Source of the DNA: Duganella aquatilis
GTDB taxonomy: Bacteria; Pseudomonadota; Gammaproteobacteria; Burkholderiales; Burkholderiaceae_D
Direction: 5' to 3'
Assembly: GCF_009674565.1 (NCBI RefSeq)
Contig: NZ_WKJL01000011.1
Span: 1-64,000, forward strand
DNA length: 64,000 nt
The position numbers were made by a program, and so were the translations under genes. The notes beneath the pieces were generated by a model. That model was given only the letters and a program-made list of their open reading frames with translations, was not told the origin of the DNA and made no database searches. Numbering within the stretch: position 1 is the first letter of the stretch; every line of letters begins with the position of its first letter. Shown in pieces: positions 25,715-34,447 of the stretch.

Positions 25715-28465
25715 TTACTTCGCCGGTGCAGGCGATGCAGCCTTGGTCTCGTCGCCCGACGTCGCGATCGACATCTTCGCCGGATCGATCGCTTTGCGGA
25801 AGGCGGCGTTGACCTGCGCCAGCGTGGCCGCATTCAGCTTGGCCTCGAACTCCTTGCTCCAGGCGAAGGTGCGGCCCAGGTACAGGTTGCGCGACCAGCC
25901 GCCGGCCAGCGCCGTGTCCTTGGCGCGCGTCTGCTGGCGCTCCTGCAGCAGGCCGGATTTGGCGTTGGCCAGTTCCGCTTCGGTGAAGCCGTCCTTCAGC
26001 ACGCGGTCCAGTTCTTCGCGGATCGCCGCTTCCAGCTTCTTCAGGTTCTGCGGCGCGGCGATGGCGCCGATACTGAAGCTGCCGGCGCGGTCCTGCGAAC
26101 CGGGACGCAGGTCGCTGCCGCCGCCGTAGGACAGGCCGTCCTTCTGGCGGATGCGGTCCATCAAACGCGATTTCAGCGAGCCACCGCCGAACATGTAGTT
26201 GGCCAGTTCCAGCGCCGGATAATCGGCGTCGTTCGAGTTCAGGTCCACGTTCAGGCGCGCGGTGTAGAAACCGTTCTCCTTGTCCGGCGCGTTCAGCATG
26301 GTGTGCAACGGCGCCTTGTCCACATTGGTGTTCAGCACCGGCGCGTAGGAGACCTTGCTGTTCCAGCCGTTGAAGCTGTCGGCGATGGTCTTGCTGACGG
26401 CGGCCTTGTCGAAATCGCCGACGATGGCCAGTTCGCCGTGGCTGGCGCCGTAGTAGTCGCGGTGGAAGGCGATCACGTCTTCCAGCTTGAGCGCCTTGAG
26501 GGCAGCCAGTTGCTCGTCGAGGCTCTGCGCATTGCGCACGTCGCCCTGTGGATAGTGATTGAAGTGCTGCGCGATGGCCTGGCTGGCCAGCACCTGCGGC
26601 TCGCTGCGCGACGCTTCCAGGCCGACGATCCACTGCTGGCGCAACTGCTCGAATTCCGCCGCCGGGAAGCTCGGCTCCTTCAGCACGTGCGCCACCAGGC
26701 GCAGCGCCTCGTCCAGGTTCGGACCGGTGGTCTCGAAGCGCTGCGGGCTGCCGCTCACCTTCAGCTTGGAGAAGGCGTCGGCCAGCTGCTCGCGGTTGTA
26801 CCTGGTGGTGCCGCGCATCAGCATCTGGTTGGTGAAGGCCGACACGATCTGGGTGTTGACCAGGTTCTTCTCGTCACCCCAGTCCAGTTGCAGGTTCACC
26901 GCCACCGTTTCGCCGCGGTTCTTCTTCGGCAGCAGCGCCACTTTCAGGCCGCCGATGGTCTTGATTTCGGTGCGGGCGTTGATGTTGTCGTTGCTCGGGT
27001 CGAACACCTCGGACGTCAGCACATTGTCCTTGGCCTTGAAGCCTTTCATCGCATCTTCCACGCTCGGCGCGGCCGGGATGTCGGCGCGCTGCGGATTGTC
27101 TTCGGGGATGAACTCACCCACCACGCGGTTGTCGCGCTTCAGGTAGCGCGCGGCGACATCGGCCACCTCCTTCGAGGTGATGGTCGGCAGCTTGTCGCGG
27201 CCCTGGAACAGCAAACGCCAGTCGCCCAGCGAAATCTCTTCCGACAAGGTCACGCCAACGCGCTGCGGATCGTTCAGCGACTTCTCGATGCTGTTGGCGA
27301 AGTTGCGGCGGGTGCGTTCCATTTCCTCTTCGGTTGGCGGCGTCTTGGCGAAATTCTCGACCGCTTCGGTCAGCGCCTCGCGCACCGGTTCCAGCGGCTG
27401 GCCGGCCTTGACCACCGCGCCGATGATCTGCAGGCCCGGCGCGTAACCGGTCTCGCCGAAGCTGAACACCTGCGCCGCCTTGCCGGTTTCCACCAGCTGC
27501 TTGTGCAGGCGGCCGGTCGGCGTGTCGCCGAGGATCTCGGACATGAAGCTCAGCGCATCGCTATCCTGCTGCAGCGCGCTTGGAATCTTGTAGCCCAGCG
27601 CGACGATCTGCACGTCGCCCTTGCGGCGCACGACGAAACTGCGCTCGCCGTCCTGGGTCGGTTCGACGGTCCAGAATGGCGGCAGCACGCGTTTCGGTTT
27701 CGGGATCGCGCCGAACGATTTGCTAATCCATTGCAGCGTTTGCGCCGCGTCGAATTTGCCGGCCACCAGCAGCACCGCATTGTCCGGCTGATAGTAAGTG
27801 CGATAGAAGGCCTGCAGGTTATCGATCTTGACGTTTTCGATGTCGCTGCGGTTGCCGATGGTCGAGCGGCCATACGCATGCCAGTCGTAGGCCACGCTCT
27901 GCATGCGCTTCAGCAGCACGCCGAACGGGCGGTTCTCGCCGCTCTCGTATTCGTTGCGGACCACCGTCATTTCCGAGTCCAGATCCTTGCGCGCGATGAA
28001 GGAATGGACCATGCGGTCCGCCTCCATGTCCAGCGCCCACTTCAGGTTGTCCGGGCTGGCCTGGAATACTTCATAGTAGTTGGTACGGTCGTTGGCGGTG
28101 GTGCCGTTGAACTCCATGCCGCGCGCGGAAAACTCCTGCGGGATGCTCTTGTTCTTCGGCGAACCCTTGAACATCAGGTGCTCCAGCAAGTGCGCCATGC
28201 CGGTCTCGCCGTAGTTCTCGTGGCGCGAGCCGACCAGGTAGGTGACGTTGACGGTGACGGTGGGTTTGGAAGCGTCCGGGAACAGCAGCACCTTCAGGCC
28301 GTTCGGCAACCGGTACTCGGTGATGCCTTCCACCGCCGGTCCCTTGACCACACCGGCCGGCAGCGCGGCGGAAGCGGCGGCCCAGGCAGTTCCGGTGGCA
28401 ACAAAGGACATTCCGCACAGCAGGAAGCTGGCGGCGGCGACGTGTTTCAGACGGCTGTTGTTCAT
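25715..28465 (-). CDS. M16-family zinc peptidase, periplasmic
   Basis: 916-aa insulinase-type peptidase with two M16 halves. The inverted zinc motif HLLEH (His92, Glu95, His96) lies in GMAHLLEHLMFKG, and the third ligand is in the NEYESGENRPFGV segment. The C-terminal half lacks the zinc motif, as is usual for the partner half of a fused pair. Signal peptide ends near AWA. Probably clears peptides in the periplasm; close relatives are annotated pitrilysin-like or PqqL-like. Single gene with no visible partner. Confidence 0.9.
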   Translation of the reverse strand: MNNSRLKHVAAASFLLCGMSFVATGTAWAAASAALPAGVVKGPAVEGITEYRLPNGLKVLLFPDASKPTVTVNVTYLVGSRHENYGETGMAHLLEHLMFKGSPKNKSIPQEFSARGMEFNGTTANDRTNYYEVFQASPDNLKWALDMEADRMVHSFIARKDLDSEMTVVRNEYESGENRPFGVLLKRMQSVAYDWHAYGRSTIGNRSDIENVKIDNLQAFYRTYYQPDNAVLLVAGKFDAAQTLQWISKSFGAIPKPKRVLPPFWTVEPTQDGERSFVVRRKGDVQIVALGYKIPSALQQDSDALSFMSEILGDTPTGRLHKQLVETGKAAQVFSFGETGYAPGLQIIGAVVKAGQPLEPVREALTEAVENFAKTPPTEEEMERTRRNFANSIEKSLNDPQRVGVTLSEEISLGDWRLLFQGRDKLPTITSKEVADVAARYLKRDNRVVGEFIPEDNPQRADIPAAPSVEDAMKGFKAKDNVLTSEVFDPSNDNINARTEIKTIGGLKVALLPKKNRGETVAVNLQLDWGDEKNLVNTQIVSAFTNQMLMRGTTRYNREQLADAFSKLKVSGSPQRFETTGPNLDEALRLVAHVLKEPSFPAAEFEQLRQQWIVGLEASRSEPQVLASQAIAQHFNHYPQGDVRNAQSLDEQLAALKALKLEDVIAFHRDYYGASHGELAIVGDFDKAAVSKTIADSFNGWNSKVSYAPVLNTNVDKAPLHTMLNAPDKENGFYTARLNVDLNSNDADYPALELANYMFGGGSLKSRLMDRIRQKDGLSYGGGSDLRPGSQDRAGSFSIGAIAAPQNLKKLEAAIREELDRVLKDGFTEAELANAKSGLLQERQQTRAKDTALAGGWSRNLYLGRTFAWSKEFEAKLNAATLAQVNAAFRKAIDPAKMSIATSGDETKAASPAPAK

Positions 28466-28540
28466 GGTCTCTCACGATAAAAGATAAGAACAAGCAGCAT
28501 ACCCCCACCGCGCCAGGGTGGATAGATACTTAAGGAAAAA

Positions 28541-28870
28541 TTAATTTTTCTCGGGAAGCAGGCAGGCGTCGACCACCTGCAAGTCGTTGTCTTTCGCGAA
28601 AGACAAAACGAAGTGATAGGCCAGCGGTTCGAGCTGGCGCAGCTTGCCGTTGACCACCACCGACTTCACGCCGTTGACCACGGTCGGCGTCACGTATGGA
28701 GAAAACTGCAGGTGGGAATCGCGACCGCCGCCGGTGCCTTCCGGCTTGAAACAGGCCATCACGCCGCACAGGCGCTCGGCCCAGTCGCTGGGACGGAACT
28801 GCCTGCCATTACTGGTCTGGCCAACGATGAAGAACGAATCTTGCTGTTCTGCCGGTTTTTGAACTGACAT
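28541..28870 (-). CDS. DUF3579 family protein
   Basis: 109-aa cytoplasmic protein. FIVGQTSNGRQFRPSDWAERLCG and VNGVKSVVVNGKL fit the DUF3579 family, common in Betaproteobacteria and of unknown function. No ribosome site is obvious before the ATG. A good -10 element (TATAAT on the minus strand, 28912-28917) lies 42 nt upstream. It is separated from the CobD-type gene by 164 nt containing a hairpin at 28983-29013. Confidence 0.8.
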   Translation of the reverse strand: MSVQKPAEQQDSFFIVGQTSNGRQFRPSDWAERLCGVMACFKPEGTGGGRDSHLQFSPYVTPTVVNGVKSVVVNGKLRQLEPLAYHFVLSFAKDNDLQVVDACLLPEKN

Positions 28871-28982
28871 AGGCGCGGCTGCTTCTGCGTAGAGGGGATG
28901 GGATCTTACGTATTATATCTTATAGAAGACTAAAAAAAGTAAGCCCTTGATGGATAAAGCTTTTTTCCAGCAACTTTCCACT

Positions 28983-29013
28983 TTGGTGCAGGAAAGACTA
29001 CATCCTGCACCAA
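28983..29013. repeat. Inverted repeat between DUF3579 and CobD-type genes
   Basis: Perfect 11-bp arms TTGGTGCAGGA / TCCTGCACCAA around 9 nt. It follows the CobD-type gene in its direction of transcription by 22 nt. No T-run follows, so it is either a Rho-type terminator hairpin or an RNA-stabilising element. Confidence 0.6.
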
Positions 29014-29034
29014 GGCAATACCTCTATTGTACTC

Positions 29035-30000
29035 TTAAGGCGATGCTCCGAGCCACCATGCGCTCGACAGCAGCAATAACAGCATCATCCACAACAACAG
29101 TGCGCGCCACACCAGGCCGACCGTGCTCTGCAGCGAGCGGACGCTGGGTTCGTCGCCCGGCATCACGTCCGGTTCGATCTCGATATCGACCGTGGTGGCG
29201 TCCACCATCTGGGCCTTGACGGCGTTCTCCGCCGGCGTGCCGAGGCGTACGCCCATGGCGCCGCCACCGGCCGCCAGGATGATGCCGATCGCCTCGTTCG
29301 ACCAGCGGTGGGCGAAATTGCGCCAGGCGTAGATAGCGTCCTCGAAGTTGCCGACCACGGCAAAGGCGACGGCGGTCAGGCGCACCGGGATCCAGTCGAT
29401 CCAGTAGAAGGCGCGCGCGGCGAACTGGCCGAAAGCCTCGTTGCGCATGTGTTCAGGCTCGTTCCAGGCGCGCGCCAGGTGCTCGGACACGCGGTACATC
29501 ACGGCGCCGGCCGGGCCGAGCGGCATCAGGAACCAGAAGAACACGCCGAACACATTGCGGTGCGTGGTCACCAGCGACTTCTCGACCGCGATGCGGGCGA
29601 TCTCGGTCACTTCCATGCCCACGGTGTCCAGCTTGGTCCACTCGGCCAGCAAGGCGCGCGCGGCGGCTTCGTCGCCGGCGTTCAGCGCCAGCTGGATCGA
29701 GGTGAAATAGTGGCTGTAATGGCGGAAGCCCAGCGTCAGGTAGACGATCAGCACGTTCCACGCGAAGGCGGCCAGGAACCAGTCGTAGTGGCGCAGCACC
29801 CAGTAGATGGCGGCGGTCGGCACCATCAGGATCGCCATCATCAGGAACCAGCCCATGCGGCCGTGGGTCGAGTGGCCGGCGTTGAACCAGGTCTCCATCC
29901 GCAACGCCAGACTCTTGATCTCGGCGTAAATCGGATTGTCTGCGCGCAGCGGTTTCATCTGCTCGATCAGCAGCGCGCATAGAATCGAAAGAAAAGTCAT
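29035..30000 (-). CDS. CobD/CbiB-like membrane protein
   Basis: 321 aa with about four hydrophobic segments (GWFLMMAILMVPTAAIYWVL, FAWNVLIVYLTLGF, and a C-terminal LLLWMMLLLLLSSAWWLG). The segment pattern and FGVFFWFLMPLGPAGAVMYR match the CobD/CbiB family, which makes the aminopropanol arm of cobalamin; the betaproteobacterial version encoded outside cobalamin operons is not proven to do so. No other B12 gene is in the window. It lies downstream of the Nudix gene, 52 nt away. Confidence 0.8.
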   Translation of the reverse strand: MTFLSILCALLIEQMKPLRADNPIYAEIKSLALRMETWFNAGHSTHGRMGWFLMMAILMVPTAAIYWVLRHYDWFLAAFAWNVLIVYLTLGFRHYSHYFTSIQLALNAGDEAAARALLAEWTKLDTVGMEVTEIARIAVEKSLVTTHRNVFGVFFWFLMPLGPAGAVMYRVSEHLARAWNEPEHMRNEAFGQFAARAFYWIDWIPVRLTAVAFAVVGNFEDAIYAWRNFAHRWSNEAIGIILAAGGGAMGVRLGTPAENAVKAQMVDATTVDIEIEPDVMPGDEPSVRSLQSTVGLVWRALLLWMMLLLLLSSAWWLGASP

Positions 30001-30052
30001 TAGTGTCCTTGTAGTCGTCCTGCCCTTAATGGACGTAACGATAGCCTAGTTC

Positions 30053-30724
30053 TCACTCTGCACGCAAGAAATGGAACAGATTGCGCAGCATGCCGGCCGT
30101 CGCGCCCCAGATGTAATAACCTTCATACGGCATCGCATAAAAGCTGCGGCGGCCCGTCGGCAGCTCGGCCGACAGGCGCTGGTGGTTCATGCCGTCCATC
30201 AGGAAGGCCAGCGGCACCTCGAAGATGGCGGCCACCTCGGACGGGTCGGCGGCGATCTCGAACGGCGGCTGCACCAGCCCCACCACCGGCGTGACGCAGT
30301 AGCCGGTGCCGGTCAGGTAGTTCGGCAAGGCGCCGAGGATCTCGACGTGGCGGCGCGCCAGGCCGATCTCCTCTTCCGACTCGCGCAGCGCGGTGTCGAC
30401 CGCATCGACATCGTAGTCTTCGGCGCGGCCGCCGGGAAAGCTGACCTGGCCGGCGTGGTCGGTCAGGTTGGCGTTGCGCTGGGTCAGCAGGATGGTCAGG
30501 CCGGCCTCGCGCTGCACCAGCGGGATCAGCACCGAGGCCGGCGTCGGCGCGCGGCCGGCGCGGGCCGGCAGCACCTGCTCGCCGCCTTCCGGCGTCCACA
30601 CGGCCGGCGGCGCGGCAAAGCGCTGGCGCAGCCAGGCGGGCGTCAGGCGCACAGGCGCGACCGCCGGTTCGCCGGCGATGGCGTCTATCGGCAACTTCTG
30701 GGGATCGAACGGAGGCTGGGCCAC
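30053..30724 (-). CDS. NudL-type Nudix CoA pyrophosphatase
   Basis: 223 aa. The UPF0035 signature ahead of the Nudix box is visible (LLTQRNANLTDHAGQVSFPGG), followed by the metal-binding RESEEEIGL. The family hydrolyses CoA and related compounds to phosphopantetheine and 3',5'-ADP. Start set at the GTG at 30724 because AAAGGAA lies 7 nt before it and because the earlier ATG at 30757 falls inside the rplS terminator. Cytoplasmic. Confidence 0.87.
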   Translation of the reverse strand: MAQPPFDPQKLPIDAIAGEPAVAPVRLTPAWLRQRFAAPPAVWTPEGGEQVLPARAGRAPTPASVLIPLVQREAGLTILLTQRNANLTDHAGQVSFPGGRAEDYDVDAVDTALRESEEEIGLARRHVEILGALPNYLTGTGYCVTPVVGLVQPPFEIAADPSEVAAIFEVPLAFLMDGMNHQRLSAELPTGRRSFYAMPYEGYYIWGATAGMLRNLFHFLRAE

Positions 30725-30741
30725 TTGAGTTCCTTTGAAAC

Positions 30742-30770
30742 AAAAAGGGGCACCCACGGGCGCCCCTTTT
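30742..30770 (-). terminator. Terminator of the rpsP-rplS operon
   Basis: On the minus strand AAAAGGGGC and GCCCCTTTTT close a nearly perfect stem with a GC core, 18 nt after the rplS stop and ending in a five-T run. It separates rplS from the Nudix gene. Confidence 0.85.
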
Positions 30771-30787
30771 CTCCAAACACAACCGTA

Positions 30788-31171
30788 TTAAACGGCTGCT
30801 TTCGCCGCTGGGCGACGGTTTGGCAGTTTTTCCTTGATACGTGCCGATTTACCGGAACGATCACGCAGGTAGTACAGCTTAGCGCGACGTACGTCACCGC
30901 GGCGTTTCACTTCGATCGAAGCGATCAGCGGGGAGTACAGCTGGAAGGTACGCTCAACGCCTTCGCCGGACGAGATCTTGCGAACGATGAAGTTCGAGTT
31001 CAGGCCACGGTTGCGACGGGAGATGACCACGCCTTCGTAAGCCTGGGCGCGCTTGCGGGTGCCTTCGACTACGTTAACGTTAACGATCACGGTATCGCCA
31101 GGTGCAAAATCAGGAACGTTCTTGCCCAGGCGAGCGATTTCTTCTTGCTCGAGTTGTTGAATCAGGTTCAT
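30788..31171 (-). CDS. rplS: 50S ribosomal protein L19
   Basis: 127 aa; [20 protein letters not shown] is the L19 start and [15 protein letters not shown] with [15 protein letters not shown] are conserved. L19 sits at the 30S-50S interface. Start at the second ATG (31171), which has GGAGT upstream and matches L19 length; the first would add MESLK. Last gene of the rpsP-rimM-trmD-rplS operon, 84 nt after trmD. Confidence 0.97.
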   Translation of the reverse strand: MNLIQQLEQEEIARLGKNVPDFAPGDTVIVNVNVVEGTRKRAQAYEGVVISRRNRGLNSNFIVRKISSGEGVERTFQLYSPLIASIEVKRRGDVRRAKLYYLRDRSGKSARIKEKLPNRRPAAKAAV

Positions 31172-31255
31172 TTTTAATGACTCCATAAACCATCGTGCTG
31201 GCGCGCTATGAGTAAAACTCTTGCCCAGTAGAGGATGGGGTTATAACAAGCAGGC

Positions 31256-32002
31256 TCAGAGGCCTGCCAAAAATTGCTCGTCGCGCTTGGTGAGCAGTCC
31301 TGCCTCACGCGCTTTGATAAGCAAATCCGGTCGCTTGCGCGCGGTCGCCTCCAGCATGCGCTGGCGGCGCCATTTTTCTATCTCGGCGTGGTTGCCGCCC
31401 ATCAGTACCGGCGGCACGCCCACCCCTTCATACGTTTCCGGCCGCGTGTAGTGCGGCGAATCGAGCAGGCCGTTGACGAAGCTGTCTTCGATGGCCGAGG
31501 CATCGGTGTTCAACACGCCGGGAATCTGGCGGATCACCGCATCCATCAAGGCCATCGCCGGCAGCTCGCCGCCGGACAGCACGAAATCGCCGAGGCTGAT
31601 TTCTTCATCGACCACGCGGTCCAGCAAACGCTGGTCCACGGCTTCGTAGCGGCCGCACAGGATCACCAGACCGGCTTCCTGCTTCAGCTGCATCACGCGC
31701 TCATGCGTCAACTGCCTGCCCTGGGGCGACATGAACAGCACGCGGGGCGCGGGCAGACCGGCATCGGTCTGGCGCTGCTTCGCCGCGTTGAGCGTCGCTT
31801 CCAGTGGCTTGGCCATCATCACCATGCCGGGGCCGCCGCCATAGGGGCGGTCATCCACGGTGCGGTGATTGTCGGTGGTGAAATCCCGCGGATTCCACAG
31901 CGACAGGCCACATTTATTCTGTTCAAACGCGCGCCGGGTGACACCCGACTGCGTTATCGCGGCAAACATCTCGGGGAACAGGGTTACGACATCGAATTGC
32001 AT
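31256..32002 (-). CDS. trmD: tRNA (guanine-37 N1) methyltransferase
   Basis: 248 aa SPOUT-family enzyme that methylates G37 of tRNAs to prevent frameshifting. Conserved [13 protein letters not shown] start, [14 protein letters not shown], the knot residues [11 protein letters not shown] and [12 protein letters not shown] are all visible. Third gene of the ribosomal operon, 24 nt after rimM. Confidence 0.97.
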   Translation of the reverse strand: MQFDVVTLFPEMFAAITQSGVTRRAFEQNKCGLSLWNPRDFTTDNHRTVDDRPYGGGPGMVMMAKPLEATLNAAKQRQTDAGLPAPRVLFMSPQGRQLTHERVMQLKQEAGLVILCGRYEAVDQRLLDRVVDEEISLGDFVLSGGELPAMALMDAVIRQIPGVLNTDASAIEDSFVNGLLDSPHYTRPETYEGVGVPPVLMGGNHAEIEKWRRQRMLEATARKRPDLLIKAREAGLLTKRDEQFLAGL

Positions 32003-32026
32003 GGCGAACCGCCCTCAATGTTACGC

Positions 32027-32590
32027 TTAGTAATCAAGGCCCCAGTCGACGATGATCTTCTTGGCTTCCTTGTCCACCTTGTTGATGAACGCGTCCACAA
32101 ATGGGATCAGGCGCTCCTGCGCCGCAACTTCTTCTGGATTGGCATCTGCGGCTGCGGCTGGCGTAATGCGCAAGATCGACTGCGGACCATTGCTCATCAT
32201 GTCAGTCACCGTACCGAGGTGCTCACCTTGCAGATTTTCTACTTCCAGACCGATCAGATCGGTCCAATAAAACTCGTCGGCTGGCAGGACCGGGAAGCGG
32301 CTTTGCGGAATGAAGACTGCGGCGCCCTTGAGCGCTTCAGCGACGTTCCGGTCAGTCACACCGACCAGACGCGCCACGACATCGCCGCCATGCAGTTTGA
32401 CCTGCTGGACGTCCACGTCGCGCAACGCTGGTTTATCCAGCCACCAGGTTTTGACCTTGAGGAGTGCATCCGCATCTTCCGAGAAAGGACGAATCCTGAC
32501 CCAGCCAGCAACGCCGTAAGCACCGAAGACAAAGCCTACCTGTGCCAGATCGTCGGGGACTTGCACCCCGGATGCATTCTTATCGGTCAA
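32027..32590 (-). CDS. rimM: Ribosome maturation factor RimM
   Basis: 187 aa 16S processing factor that binds S19. N-terminal GFVFGAYGVAGWVRIRPFSE and C-terminal PRC-barrel with FYWTDLIGLEV and LIPFVDAFINKVD are diagnostic. Starts 14 nt after the rpsP stop. Confidence 0.96.
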   Translation of the reverse strand: MTDKNASGVQVPDDLAQVGFVFGAYGVAGWVRIRPFSEDADALLKVKTWWLDKPALRDVDVQQVKLHGGDVVARLVGVTDRNVAEALKGAAVFIPQSRFPVLPADEFYWTDLIGLEVENLQGEHLGTVTDMMSNGPQSILRITPAAAADANPEEVAAQERLIPFVDAFINKVDKEAKKIIVDWGLDY

Positions 32591-32604
32591 ACCAGTAACC
32601 AGAC

Positions 32605-32853
32605 TTAGGCTGCTTTTTTGTTCTGAGCGACCAGACGGGCAACGGTAGGCGACAGTTGCGCGCCAACCGATTCCCAGTGAGCCAGACGGTCAGCGGTAAT
32701 ACGCAGCGACACTTCTTGACCCGAAGCCATTGGGTTGTAGAAACCAATGCGCTCGATGAAACGGCCATCGCGACGATTGCGCGAATCAGTTGCAACGATG
32801 TTGAAGAAAGGGCGCTTCTTGGCACCACCACGAGCTAAACGAATAACGACCAT
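32605..32853 (-). CDS. rpsP: 30S ribosomal protein S16
   Basis: 82 aa. [20 protein letters not shown] and [15 protein letters not shown] are the S16 signature. First gene of the operon; promoter at 32896-32925. Confidence 0.98.
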   Translation of the reverse strand: MVVIRLARGGAKKRPFFNIVATDSRNRRDGRFIERIGFYNPMASGQEVSLRITADRLAHWESVGAQLSPTVARLVAQNKKAA

Positions 32854-32895
32854 AATATTTCCAAAAAATTTGTGCTAGGACGGAAAAAGCCGCAA

Positions 32896-32925
32896 ATTAT
32901 AGCGCGCTTTGCCACGGAGCAGCAA
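32896..32925 (-). promoter_or_regulatory. Promoter of the rpsP operon
   Basis: On the minus strand TTGCTG (-35, 32920-32925), an 18-nt spacer and a perfect TATAAT (-10, 32896-32901), about 45 nt before the rpsP start. Confidence 0.6.
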
Positions 32926-33075
32926 GCGTTAATGAAATAATTGGGCATGTTGGGGTAATCGAAGATTATCCCTTGTTCCGGCGTCCGGGGCAATAGGCTT
33001 GCCCGCAAAAAAGGCGTGCCGGGGGCGGTATTATGCCTGATACTGCTGGCTTGCCGACTATTTTACTGAGCAACC

Positions 33076-33504
33076 ATGACTGATTTGCATCAGACGCGTC
33101 ACAAAAACAAGACACTTGCCGCCTTCCTGGCGTTTTTGCTCGGCGCTTTGGGCCTGCAGCGGCTGTATCTGCGCGGCTGGCGCGATGCGTGGCTGTGGGC
33201 GCACCTGGCCAGCCTGCCGGCCGCCCTGCTGGTGGCGCTGGCGGCGCCGCAGGCCGACAACTTCTACAAGCTGCTGCCGATCATCGTTTCCGGCCTGGCC
33301 GGCTTCCTGGAAGCGCTGGTCATCGGCGTCACGGCCGACGAGAAATGGGATGCGCGCTACAACCCGCAGTCCGGCCGGCAGTCGGACACCCACTGGCCGG
33401 TGGCCGTGGTGCTGGTGGCCAGCATGATGATCGGTTCCGGCGGCCTGATCGCGACCATCTCCCGCCTGTTTGACTTGCTGTACACTGGCGGCGCCTACGG
33501 TTAA
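33076..33504 (+). CDS. TM2-domain membrane protein
   Basis: 142 aa. The TM2 pattern is visible at the start: a charged KNKT, a first helix AAFLAFLLGALGL, then QRLYLRGWRDAWLW with the short turn and second helix. A third hydrophobic segment (WPVAVVLVASMMIGSG) follows. TM2 proteins are small inner-membrane proteins of unclear role. The next gene begins 13 nt after the stop, so they may be one operon. Confidence 0.75.
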   Translation: MTDLHQTRHKNKTLAAFLAFLLGALGLQRLYLRGWRDAWLWAHLASLPAALLVALAAPQADNFYKLLPIIVSGLAGFLEALVIGVTADEKWDARYNPQSGRQSDTHWPVAVVLVASMMIGSGGLIATISRLFDLLYTGGAYG

Positions 33505-33517
33505 CAAGGAGAACAAC

Positions 33518-34105
33518 ATGACCCATCGCCCCCTGATGGCCGCCCTGCTGCTGGCCCTGGCTGGCGCCGCCCAGGCGCAAAGCCCGAAAGCGCAATTCGA
33601 CGCCGAAACCAAGCGCATCGCCACCCGCTACGCCGACGACAAGCAACTGTGCGGCGACGAGCGCGATTCCGGCCGCCGCATGCAATGCCTGCGCGATTCC
33701 AAGGCCGAATACGACAAATCGATGGCGCAGGCGCGCGCCCAGTACAAAGGCGCGCCGGTCAAGCCGGGCGCCTGCCATGAATGCGGCAAGGTCACCTCGG
33801 TGGTGGTCGGCGAGAAAGCCGGCGAAAGCAGCGCCCTGGGCCTGATCGCCGGCGGCGTCGCCGGTGCGCTGATCGGCAACCAGGTCGGCAGCGGCCATGG
33901 CCGCCAACTGGCCACCGTGGCGGGCGCCGCCGGCGGCGCCTATGCCGGCAAGAAGGTCGAAGAGAAAACCAAGTCCACCAAGGTGTGGACCGTACACGTG
34001 CAATACGAGGACGGCCGCCACGCCTCCTTCAACTTCGACCACGACCCGCAGATGCTGACCGGCGACCGCGTCGACCACGTCAACGGCACCATCGTCCGCC
34101 GCTGA
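33518..34105 (+). CDS. Glycine-zipper 2TM outer-membrane protein
   Basis: 195 aa with a signal peptide (MTHRPLMAALLLALAGAAQA). GLIAGGVAGALIGNQVGSG followed by AGAAGGAYAGKKVEEK is the glycine-zipper 2TM domain of the SlyB/17-kDa antigen group, embedded in the outer membrane. No lipobox Cys at the cleavage site, unlike SlyB. Start at 33518 because AGGAG lies 8 nt before it and it opens the signal peptide. Confidence 0.82.
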   Translation: MTHRPLMAALLLALAGAAQAQSPKAQFDAETKRIATRYADDKQLCGDERDSGRRMQCLRDSKAEYDKSMAQARAQYKGAPVKPGACHECGKVTSVVVGEKAGESSALGLIAGGVAGALIGNQVGSGHGRQLATVAGAAGGAYAGKKVEEKTKSTKVWTVHVQYEDGRHASFNFDHDPQMLTGDRVDHVNGTIVRR

Positions 34106-34122
34106 TCCGCCAGCCGACACGA

Positions 34123-34335
34123 TCAAGCCGCGACGTCAAGATAAGAGACCACACTGACCGGCGGCGGCACCGGCAAGCCATCTTCACGCATGCCATCGAG
34201 ATGGAAAGCAATTGCCTCGCGCAACGAGGCCTCCGCCTCCGCCAACGTCGCTCCGGTGGCGACGCACCCCGGCAAGTCAGGCACGTAACCGGAATAGTTA
34301 CGTCCGGCTTTTCGGATGATCGCGCGAACCTTCAT
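34123..34335 (-). CDS. HicB-like protein without visible HicA partner
   Basis: 70 aa: MKVRAIIRKAGRNYSGYVPD then LPGCVATGATLAEAEASLREAI matches the partial RNase-H-like fold of HicB antitoxins. It lacks the C-terminal DNA-binding domain found in many HicB proteins. No HicA-like gene (a small basic dsRBD protein with a conserved His) lies on either side: upstream is only a 112-nt gap and downstream the convergent 2TM gene. It may be an orphan antitoxin, a solitary HicB-like regulator, or a remnant. Confidence 0.7.
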   Translation of the reverse strand: MKVRAIIRKAGRNYSGYVPDLPGCVATGATLAEAEASLREAIAFHLDGMREDGLPVPPPVSVVSYLDVAA

Positions 34336-34447
34336 TCACAAGCTTGTCGGCTCGTTATAGACGCACCTGGATCTCGCGCAAGATCTTGTGCCGGCAAGCT
34401 TCAGAGCACGGTGCTAGACTGTCCGTCGGTTTCTTCGGCGGAGATAA

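Noticed and set aside
26303..28480. 725-codon plus-strand open frame opposite the M16 peptidase
   Set aside because: Shadow ORF without motifs.
28947..29219. Plus-strand 90-codon frame across the hairpin region
   Set aside because: Overlaps the CobD-type gene, and the translation past the start is low complexity.
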